This document shows, piece by piece, positions 46,313-58,300 of a DNA stretch of 64,000 nucleotides. Position numbers and translations under genes: made by a program. Positions within the stretch are counted from its first letter, which is position 1; each line of letters starts with the position of its first letter. The DNA comes from Blattamonas nauphoetae (Eukaryota > Preaxostyla > Oxymonadida), in contig JARBJD010000092.1 in NCBI GenBank assembly GCA_033064195.1, positions 1 through 64,000 on the forward strand, read 5' to 3'. A model generated the notes under the pieces. The model had not been told where the DNA came from and did not search any database. It worked only from the letters and a program-made list of their open reading frames with translations.

Positions 46313-49300
46313 TTAAACGAGCATGTCTGGGTCCGACAGTGCTGCTGGGTTCAGCCCCTTCTCCCTCATTTCAGGCGCCAAGAACACTGCCTTCTTCCCA
46401 CTCTTCAGTTTCGCAAAGAACGGCTCGTAGGCAGGATGGTCGCGATCCGATACTTTCGCTGCCAGTGGCTGTGGCTTCAGAGGCACTTTCGATGTCGACG
46501 ACGAGGCATCCGTTGGGTTGCGGACGGAGTCTGTCTTCTGTGCTGATGGTTGCAGCATCGACTGTTTAGGTTGGGTTGTGGGAAGAGGAGCAGACTGCTC
46601 GTGTTCGGAAGGGATCTTTTTTGCGAACTTCGCCGCTTCAGCTATCTTTGGAGCTTCGTCCAGGTCTTCCGATTCGTTCGTCTTGGCGATGTCAGCGATG
46701 GTGATTCCATCTTGTGATGGTTTGTCTGGGTCTGTGACGGCATCTATTCGGATCGAAGTTCCTGCTCCAGTGAGAGAGAACTGAAAGAGAAGACATCAAG
46801 ATGATGACGATGATGATGAGAACGACGATGATAGAATCAGAAGGATCAAACTCCAAAATGCTGTTTCTCTTCAATGTCAGAAATCTCTCTCTCTCCAGCC
46901 TTCCCATTCACAAAGAAGCGAGAGGTGCATGCGTCAGATCGAGTGTCCACCTCCAACACCACTTGGTCACCCACTCGGAGGGGAGAGTGGCAGGGCTTGA
47001 AACTTGACTTTCTTTCTTTCGAGCGGTGAATCATTCCATCAATTGAACAGAGAGCGAAGGAATCTGATGAGAAAGAGGGAAGACACAGATGAAGACAAGT
47101 GGGAAGTTCAGGGAGATTCACAACTGCAGACATTTCTTCTCAATTCCGAGTCCTTTTGGGCTTTTGGGAATGAATCGTCCAGCAAAGAGGCAACCAACCA
47201 TCACAACTCCACACGAATCTGAACAGAATCACAAAATATGAAGCACACGTTCAGTTTGAGGAAGAGCGAGAATGGTGATAGTGACAGACTTGATCGCATT
47301 CTCGACCACTCCATCGAACAACACGGTGCTGAATGGAGAGTTGAGTCCAGTGGAGTCGAATGCAGTGCGAGTGATCACATTTCCCTCAATCTTGAAGTGC
47401 TCGGGGTTTCGGCAGAGGAGCTCCCTTACCAGTCGCTCCTCACAAACCTTCAGCTCCCACTCCATTGAGATAAAGGTCAGTGAAGTGGCCCATAGGTCCT
47501 TTTATTCCAAATGGATTCAACTATTACTGATCTGTTTTCGTTTATAAAACCATCCATGCAACCCGCCAATACGTACTCAACAGATCAGACTCACTCAAAT
47601 ACTGCACAAAGTTAAGGAAAGCACGCAACAGTGATCACAAGTTCGAGCAAAGTCCATTGAAATACAATTGTGCTGAACTTACCAGAAAGTTTCCTACAAG
47701 TCAAGAGGAATGAATCACCCGTTGCACAACTGACTCACTCGTTTCGAGAGATCAAAATAGCTACATTGATCATATTTCAGCTTTTCAACAAGACTCGCGT
47801 CAAACGGTCAAAAACTCCTTCATCCTTCTGAAAGATGGATGCAGTCGCCAACCGAGTGTCTTATTTGACAATATTTTGAAAAAGCTGAAACACATACAGC
47901 CTACAACCATCAACTTTCCGAGTCGACAGCCTCGCACAACAATGATCGCTGTCGACATCATCGTTGTTTAGGATCGATCAGAAGCAACCATCACGCCACT
48001 AGTGCAGATCCACACCAAAGAGAGAACGTTCGAGAACACCCAGCAAGAAGAAAAACAGGAACATAGTTTTGGGGATGATCTGACGCTTCGCGTCTTGTTT
48101 CTCTCCCTCTGCGTCTCTCTTGTATCAATCAGGATGGTATCATCAATTTCCCAGGAGTATTCTGACTTCCCGGGGCGGACTACCACAGTCAATCAAAATG
48201 CCTTCGGTCCTTCCGTCATCATCGACAATGTGCAGGATGATGTGATTGAACATCACTACCTCAAATCAACCAAAGAGTTCTCCAAAAAACGATAAAAATA
48301 ATGGACATCCTCAATCAGCATCTCCCAATTCTCAAACGACACATCCAATCAAATTGAAGCTCCATGGGCGACTCACTATTCCAGGAAGAAACACTGAAAA
48401 CATAATTGACCCATTGCTGCCGAATTCAATGTTAATGCGACGATGATTGATGAATAAAACGCCAACACCTGTCGTTGGGAAAATGGAGGAAAATGACGTT
48501 ACTCGGGCTGTATTCACCACAGATCTATAATGCAACAACTCTTAACTTGCTTCCAGCTCATCGGGGTATCGTCGCAGCAGCACGATTTTTCGTCATCGCG
48601 AAGGGAGATTCAGCAACTCGGATCGCCATCTCAGGCGCATTTGGCCGATATGATAATCATGGTTATGACCTTAGTGATGTCAGTGACAATGTCATACTAT
48701 AACAAGACGTTGGCGGGAAAGGATCTTTCACAGATTCAAGAACCTCTTCGGATTCGGATGAGAGTTTCTCTACGCATGGAACACAAGCCTCTTTAGCGAT
48801 CATGGAATGATCAAAAATTCATCGGTTTACAAGGGAGAAGCCCCCCTATCTAGATATCGACCTTGGATCGCGTTTTGAGTTTTCGCATTGGATTCTTCGA
48901 TATAGTCAGACCATGACGTGTTTGTGCGGTGTGAAGTGATGCGATACCATCAAGCAAGAGAGCATCATTCTCGAGGTTCCAACGATCGGAACCTCACACC
49001 GAAGGTTTCCACAACTATTGAAGTTAGGTCTGACAGGGTGTGGAAGTCGTCCGTACGCTCCTCCCTTTCAACACTATCAACCTCGATGAGAGGGTACGTC
49101 AACACCTTCATCCAGAGATCCGGTGGGATGTACATTCTCTCCTGCAAGTTACCAGTACACACAATACGAAACTGAACTTGAGCTGGCTCATCTGAAGCAG
49201 TTCTACAAGACTAGAACCCTTCGCAATTCCAAAGATGATTGTTTCGTGTCGAGCACGACAGATGCAATGGCGAACGCACACAACTGCTACGGCTTCTACG

Positions 49301-52300
49301 AGCACAAGTGGAGTCTGTAGCCTGATCGTGCAAGTGAACACGACGACGAGCACAAGAACTTCTCCAACATGGATAGTACCCGTTCTTCGATTCGCGCCTT
49401 ACTCCAACGAGTGTTGCCGACTCTCTCATGCTTGAAGTCGGAGTTCTTCAGCACCTTCTCATGGTACATTCCCATGTTTCCCTATCAGCAGCACCTTCAT
49501 CATCACTGTCGATGTTTGAATGTTGGAGACAGCGCGTAGAGGATCATGAATGACTCCACTGCATTCTCGCCACCAATTCCGTGCCGTTATCCTCATTCAT
49601 CATCGTAGACGACAGAACCAGACATGAGCTTGTCAAGCCTCTTCGTAGACGTCCCCCACATTCTCCCTTCCCTTTCATCAACTTCGTATCAGCCTCTCTC
49701 GAGTTGGCAATGTTTCCGTCGCTTTTATCTGGATTAGATGATTCAACTCAACCCATCTGTGACCCCGTTGAACGTCATCGACAGCTCACCTCAAGAAAAC
49801 CGTTCTTTGAATCGTCGGTGCGGCTCTGTGCTCGCCTTACACCCGAAATGATCGTGGTGAAACTGTCACTGGGAAATCAGGGAGGTTAATTCTCCCTAAT
49901 GAACCTCAGAACGATACAGTTTGAAAGTGACAAAGACTGCGCAGTTTATCGGGAAGTCTGCCAATCTGAACTTAGAATATCGGACTCAAACACCTTTGCG
50001 CAGCACTGAACATATTCATCAATCGATCACGTGAATAGACTCGACGGACAAGAACACCATCACTCTTGTCTCCTCACCAGGGTGGCGGTGGATGGATGAA
50101 GCTTCGTCTTCTAATAGTGCCTCTCTTCGCATTATTCTATCATCGCGACAATCTTGTTGCATCTAAACATCGCCAAACACTGCGTCAAAACGGTCGCGAT
50201 GGGAACTCCGAGCGGAGAGATTGGTACTTTCATTACCATCATCACTTCGAAGTTGAGCGAGACTTGCCATTTTTACACTGTGGGCGAGATGTCTTTTCAC
50301 CCAGTTCGCTACCCACACGTGTCAATTGGGAACACCACACCGACTGCTGTCATCAGTTCCAACCCTACTTCAAGGCGCGAGTTCAACAGTGTGCACGACA
50401 TTCATCCTCTCCAGACAGTTCGTGTGACGCAGTTCATGGTCCTTTGAGTGTCACCTGAAATTCACTCAGTCCATCTGAACAATCTGAGCCTCGACCGTCA
50501 AGAGCGCTCACAGCACACTTACAACAGAACAGCAGATCTGTACGAGGATGAGGACGACGAGGGCCCCATCTGTGGGTCTTCATTTTCTTGTATGAGTGTG
50601 ATAAACTGTCCGGGAAGACTGCAACGAAATCTTTTTCGATAAGCTCGCCATCAAGCTGTTAGTGGATTTTCAAAAGCAACATTCGAGAAAGCAGAATCTT
50701 CGCCGTGCAATTCCTTCCTTAGAAATTCAATCAGAGTTTGCGGCTCTGGATTGTAAGCTGTTCTCTGCGAGAGAGTCACACTCGATGGTGGAATGCATGA
50801 CATCCCACTGAGAAATCATCTCTACGTCACTATCTCCGATGACACAGCCACCACCGAGCACATTCAGTCGTCAAACATTGTTCGCTCTCTCGTCGGTGAA
50901 TTGTTGTATGTCAAGGAATACTGTGGAGGTCTCAGTCCCACAAGAGGACTCCTCTGTTAAGCCAGTTCATCCGGTCCAACGCGTCAGGTATATTTCCACA
51001 GCGCTCACAAGCATGATGGAGGGTGAGCTGGGAATGAAGTCATCTTCTCAGTGGCTTCATCGTCATGGACTCTTGCAACGATTCTATCAATAGCTACGTC
51101 ATCAACAAATGAAACGCGCGCAACGATTAGAGCAGACATCCTTCCAATGGGGGAGAGGGAAAGTTCAGAAATATGACCATTCATCGTTAGAAGTTGTCAA
51201 CCAAGATAATTCGAGAAGGAAGTCCACAAGTGCAACACTAGACAGGCTGAGAGTGTGGTCCTCCGGAATTCCGCTCTCCGATATGTCCGAACGAACTTTG
51301 ACAATCACCCTGGGTTAATCAAATCTGAAAATGAACTCTTCTTCCTCATTGCGATCGACTTGAAACTGCATCGGGTCGTCAATCAAGAAAGGACTCCCAC
51401 CAAAACTAGAGGATCGGAGGAACACAACCTGGAGCTGATCACAAGAAATCTTGGCTGCAACCACTCCAAGAAAGGAGTCTCAAGACAGACGAGACTCTCG
51501 TGTCTCCTGTTGGATGAGTGTGCTGTGTCTCTCGGCTTGGCGGGTTCGGAAGCCCACAATGGAATCCAGAGTTCGAGCCAGAATCGAATCAGAACTGGCT
51601 GATGGAACAATCATTCAGAGGGACACCATTCATGATAGAACTTACATCAGAGTAGAAAGTCGACAAACATTTTCAGAAACAGACAACTCCAAATCTTTGT
51701 TACAGCCACTAAAAGTGGTTTCACGGTCCATTCTGAAGAGATATGTTGTTTTCCTATACTCATCCCTCCTGTTCTTCGTTCTCAGCTTAGTTCTTTTCAA
51801 CTCTCAATGGAGTGGGAGCTGAAGGTTTGTGAGGAGCGACTGGTAAGGGAGCTCCTCTTACACAAACCAAAGCTCCCACGGAGTTCAAAAGCTGTCACAA
51901 AGATTTACCAGGCCGAAGGGCCTTTGCTCCCTCTCCCACCGCTTCGGCGGTAGTTTCTCGGATCATTGGTTCGCCCTGATTCGAGAAAAAGAAGTGTAAA
52001 AACTCATAATGAATCTAATTTGGAGAATAATTTAAATTGAATCCCTTTTTTGCCCATCAGGACCTATGGGCCACTTCACTGACCTTTATCTCAATGGAGT
52101 GGGAGCTTTGGTTTGTGTAAGAGGAGAGCAGGCATCGATCCTTCTGCTTCTCTCCGAATCTGTGGGTTGCGGCTGCCGTATCTTTCTTTCAGCGACTCCG
52201 CAGTGTCAGTCCATCTGATCTCTTTCATCTTGTCTGCCAGAGGAGTCGCTTGAGTGGAGTGGGTGATGCTCGGGATTTCGAGAGAGGTTCCCATCACATG

Positions 52301-55300
52301 AGCAGAGAACTGAACGAGTGAGAAGCGAAACGAAGAATGACAAACACCAATTCTCACTGATTCTGGAAGCCCACTCACATAATATGGTCCTGCCGTTCCG
52401 TTCACGAAGAATTGGACAGTGCGAGGAGTCGAGTCCATGTTCACTTCCATCACAACGCGAGTCTTACTACGTAGAAGTGAAGAATAATTGTGTTTCTGTT
52501 TGATGAGATTGTTGACGTGTAGAAATCCATAACGTGTCGAAAGACCAACAGAATCTGAGGATGAAGGGTAAGAAGGGATGGAGATCAACGAACACAACTG
52601 CACACGTTTCACGTTCTTCCCCAAAACTCGTCCGAATCGAGGAACAGCAGCAGAAGAATCGAGAAATCCGATACTGATGAATCCCGTCTCGTCTACAGAA
52701 AAAGATGAGAGAGAAGAGACAGACCACTGATTTCGGCGAGTGACAGCACATCAAAAGTGACAGACACAACACCTTTCGTGACTGGCTCGGAAAGCAGAAC
52801 AGTGTTCGGTCTGGTTTTTCCTTTTTTGTCTTCGCCTTTCTCAGTCCGAGTGACAACATTGTTTCGGATGATGAAATGTGATTTGTCGGTGAAGAGCAGT
52901 TCTGGTAGCTTCATCGTTGGGAGTTGTATTTTCCTTGTCTCGTCAACTTTTAGTACATCCATGACATCACTGTCACTTTCGGAAAGATCACTATCTGCAT
53001 CGGTGTCTTCGTCAGAATCGCCATCCGATTGTTTTTCGTTTTCTCCATCCTGCATCATCCATTCGAACAGGAAGGCGGCGTCTTCGTCAGCATCGTCTCC
53101 ATCATCAACTGCCTCATCATCAGCATTGTTGATTTCTTGGGACCGTTGATCATCATCCTTTTTGCTCTTTTGGCTCCTCCCATCTTCTTGACTGGTATGT
53201 TCGTCGACGTTGGCTTCGTCGAGTGAATCTTTTTCCTCCTTTTCTTCTCCTTCAGATGTTCTTTCTTGAACCTTTTCATCCAAATCCTCCTCCGGATCTG
53301 ATTCACAGGGTGGTTCGGTCGTTGGCCATTTAATCACTTTCATCTGATCTGTGATGGGACTTCCTCTGTTGAGATTGGTGATTCTGTCAAGCCGAACTTG
53401 CGTTCCTCTGTCCTTCGTAGAGAACTGAGATGGAGAGATGAGAGAAAAGTGAACGGGGACGAACGATGGAATGAGGAGAACGGAAGAGTGAAAAGAGAGA
53501 AATGGAAGGACAACACACTCCAACTCGAACGGATTCTGGAAGACCAACAATCACAGCATTGGCACATTCTCCATCGACGAAGAACTGGGTAGTGCGAGGA
53601 TTCGAGTCCAGGTTGATTTCCACGATAAGAGGCGTACCAATCCAGAAACCGGTAGAAACATCGATCGTCTTTTGTCCCTTTTCAGTCAAGAAGTGCAGTT
53701 GACCCATCGAAGAAAGACTGATTGTTCCTGAGATTAAGTGATGACGAAGAGAAAACGTGAGTGTGACATAATTGAGGGAAAAGAAATCAGGATGAGAGAA
53801 GAGTGAGTCAGACCGTTGAATTCTCCGAGTTTCTGTCCTTTTTCGGGAATCGGTGTCATCTCATTGATCAGCCCGAAGTATGACTCAAAATCTCCGTGAG
53901 TCACGAGGGGAGTGAACGAGATTGCCACAATTCCTTCCGAAATGGGTTGGGAGATGAAGAAGGAGCTCCACGTGGGTTCGACTTCTCCATCATTCTCTTT
54001 CGTGGCAAGACCAGTTGAAGCGATGATGTTGTCCTCCACCCGGAAGTGGGAAGGATCGGTGAAGACGAGCGAGGGCATCTGTGTCTGCACTGTCAGAACA
54101 CTCGATCGCAACCCATTCATATACATGTCCTCACTGTCTCGCATGTCTTCAAGATTCCACTTGATCTCATTCACTCGTCGCAGCGGTGTCGCTCGCTTCA
54201 GACGACTCATTCCATCAAAACGAACTGAAACACCCTCGTTCTTCATCGACAACTGAAAAGAACGAGAATGAGGACGACGAACGACACACTCCGAATCGGA
54301 TCGAGGGAGGGAGACCAGACACAAACGTGAGAGGCACATTTCCGTTGATGATGTACACAGCTGTGCGTGGCCTCGCGTCCATGTCCACCTCCAACACCAC
54401 ACGGTCGCCCTCACTCAAAGGGGCAGAGATTGGCTTGGTTGTCTCATTCACTCTGAAGTATATATCCGTTGGTTCGGAGGATCGAAAGGCAATGTGGAGC
54501 TTTCCTTTTCTTGGAGCGAGAGCGATGGAACCTGACGAGACGAGAATGAACGGAATCGAAGGAGGAGAACAAACCTGGGACATCCTCTCCAAGTTGATCA
54601 TTCGAATGGATCTTCCGCGAAAGGGCATCGACGAGTCCGAACATCAGTCCTTGTTCTGAATCTGAACACTTCTCAAAGAGAGAGACAAACTGCTTGATTT
54701 TGGCATGGCGAGAATAGTGATCGCAGCAGACACCATTCCTTCCGAGATTGGTTCTCCTACGAGCGTTGTGCTCCAGTTTTCGTGCTTGTCAACACCTGTT
54801 TTCGTGATGTTGTTTTCAGAAACATCGAAATAAGAGCTCTCATCTTCGTTCTCATCTTCATTTTTGTAAAACTGGAGTTTCGGCATTTCAATTTTTGTTG
54901 AGAGAACGTTGTCTTCAGCATCGATCGAGATTGGCGAGGTGTGAGTTGTGAGGAAATGTTGACGCTGTTCAAGTTCCTCTTCCTTCTCCAATTCAACATT
55001 TCGTGAACGAGTCCGTTCCAGTGACAGCTGAAGCGATCGAAGTCGGCATGTCAGTTCCTGAGTCTCGTCCAGCAGTTTCTGCTTTTCCATCTCCAGTTCC
55101 ATCGTCCTCTCTTTCACTCTCGCATCATTCAATGATTCATGGATCTCGTTCACTCGAGACGCAAGTTGAATTGACTTCATTCGAGACAGATGTGTCGACG
55201 AACCAAGCATTCCCTCCAAAAGACCTCCTTCCAAAAGGGCTGATGTTGATGCTCGAAGCGCCACATTCTAAACAATCAGTTCAATCGATGAACATGTCAA

Positions 55301-58300
55301 AGAGTGAGGGTGAAGAAAGAGAAGAACAGACTGGTTCCAACATCGTTAGAAGAACGGCTCTCACCGACGCAGGAATCGTGGTCGGGATTCTCGATTCAGT
55401 AAATTGAGTCAATGCGAAACACAGCTGAGGCAGTGTCAGTCCTTCGAACAGCGGGTTTCCCGTCACCATCCGGTACGCAAGAACGCCAAGTGACCAAACA
55501 TCACTCGCTGGCGTGGCTGTTCCCTTGCTATCCAACAGTCGCTCGGGTGAGTTGTATTCGAATGTTCCCATTTCTCCAATCGTCGAAGTCATTTGGGTTA
55601 GAGGGGTTGAACCACCAAGATCACCTGATGCAAGAAAAATGACATATGAAAGGAATTAAATCTCACAAACCCGTTTTTATAGATGTGGGACACAAAACAA
55701 TTTGGAGACATAATTCGCTTTTCTACCTAAATAAGAATCAATTTCTGTTGGAGAGTGAATTACAGGTTGTAGGGAGCCTATTACACATCCTCACTAAGTA
55801 TGAACTAAATTGGAGATGGTCCAAATTCTCGATCCTTTTTCCACTTTATGATGGGTCTCTCCATTTTTCAGAACTGATCATTACATCACATTACCCAAAA
55901 AAATCATCAATACAAACAGTAGTGAAATACAAGTGATATGACCGAAGTCTGAGTGACGTTTCTCCGCCATCTTATTGCAGAGATCTCCTCCTGTGTCATG
56001 GATCATCGTATTAACAACATGAAATCCATGCATCTGCCTAAAAATGTGAAGAGAATGAAAAGTAAGGAATAAAAATGAGAGCAAACCTGAAAAACACGGG
56101 AAATATGCTGGATCTGAACTGATTGGTGGAGTGACCAAACTGTTCGTCTAATTTGTTGAATCAATAAAGTTTGACCGACAAACACTGAAAAATGAGGAAA
56201 AAAGAGGAAGAGAATGAGTGATGAAGGAGAGAGACAGATCCATGCAAGAAAAATGAAGCAACAATTGCATTCCATAAAAAGAGCGAATTGAGCTTTGATT
56301 GGTGGAAAGCATACCGGGATTGCACTGCAGTGACCATCAGGTCATTGTCCGTGAGTGCGTTAATCTTTAAGACAGGATCCTTGAATGGGGATTTTTGAGC
56401 GGGCAAGGGGGTATTTTGGATGTTTGATCCCATCCATTATTGGGTTTCTCAATTTTTTCGGACTCTTGTTATTAGGTTTGTGCCATGTCATCTGAGACGT
56501 GGAAGGTGAGAAGGACTGGGATATGACTTTTTTCGGAGAACGGAGATTTTGTCACATTGATTGTGGGAAGATCAGACGTTGATCCTCCTTTCTCCACTTC
56601 AAGACAATTTTTCCTTTCCGTTGACTTTTGTGGCGTGAACAGACCAGTTCACGAATTATTTTCACAAATATTAGACCTTAATTGTCAATAGATCGCTCAA
56701 AGAGGGAATTATGTCCCGAAATTGAATTATGTCCCATGTCTATTAAATATAAACCCGTTTTTATTCGGAAAAAACTTGATAGTCCTAGGATAGCGACAGT
56801 GAGTCAAAGGGAGGTGTATTAGAAATGAGGTGCAATATTTAGGTCATCTGCATGTGATTTAAACTATTCGGAACATTTTTTGAAAGAATGGGTCTAGTAA
56901 TTCCATTCATCTTCTATCTCCAAATTATCAATCACTGATGCCTGATTTGCCATATAACACCACTTCTCCATCCCAACCACAAATTGGTGCATTTATTACC
57001 TCTTCCGCAAACAAGCTCGTCAACACATTTCAAGAAACCGCGATCATCTAGTTCTCTAGAGATCTGTTTGAGAAACTTATTGAACTAACATCGCCAAACT
57101 ACTCAAAATCCTCCATTCCTTGATAATTTTCCCGACTACTGTCAAAACAACACGATACATGACCCTCTCACTTCTGGTTCTTTTCATCGTTCATCACCAT
57201 TCAAATAGTATTGAATATCATTTTCGATGATCTAAGAGATATATCCGAGTCAATGAATCCCCTTTTATTGGACAGATCTCCACAGCCATCAATAAATAGC
57301 TCGACGATAAATCCAGAGCAGTCAGACACGATGGATCATCACTTCACGATGCTCAAACGACCAAGAACTTTCCTACGACTCAATATCCCTCAACAGACGC
57401 TCCAAACACTCACTAAACCTCCCACTCATTCCATCCTTCCCGATCCGCAACATCCCCGCCCGTCCCCTCTCCCACTCGCTCGCCAGGACTCGCTCAGGAG
57501 GCAGCGTGGCCTTCCCAGACTCTCCGACGAACGACGGGAGGCCCTGCCCACCGCAGGCAAGCCACGTTCCTCAAACTTCCGATGCTCCAATCACCAGCAA
57601 TCCACAGTCCCCTCCCACTCACACCCACCAGCCCATCCGCCCTGGCCTTCCCGCGCCACACATTCCCCGCAGCGGATGCTCATCCCGCAAGCACAGTCGT
57701 CCCTCCCCACACAGACGCCTCCGAACTCAACGTCGACGACGAGATCTTCACCCATCGCGTGCAGCGCGACCTCGAACACGAAATGCGGATTGGGTCGATC
57801 AACCTTGTCCGCGACTCCGCTTCACGGAAAGGCCAGACGAGTTCGACGAGGTTGTGTTCCCCAAAGAGTTCAATGGCATCTCCAGTGCTGGGCAAGGCAG
57901 CACTGGTCCGAAAAAGCCGAACCTCACCATTTCTGTCCCATCTGGTGGGGACAGCGACGATCAAACGAAGAAAGTGTCGCGAGCATTCCAGAAGCAGAAG
58001 TTCCAGCTCACTCAGATTCTGCAGCTGCTCACTGCACGCATCAAAGACGTGACCGACACCGCCACACTGCTTCAGAAGAAGCTGCCTCAGCAGATGGCGT
58101 ACATCGAAGGAGCCCCAACCATCGCGAAAGAGCTGTGTGTCCTGCTGGAACACGGCAGGCTCCCCGACTCGCAGCCGAAGATCGTGCAGGTGGTTGTGGA
58201 GGAGTGCAACTTCCATCAGTCTGTCTTCAGCCTCGATCTCGACAGCGGAGACTGCTTCTGCGCGCTGGTCGAGTCGATTGAGAAGATGATCATCAAGCGG

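Noticed and set aside
47421-52119. Polinton or other virus-like element
   Set aside because: Inverted ends and several kilobases of odd coding sequence fit superficially, but no polymerase, capsid, integrase or protease signature could be seen and the element is short for that class.
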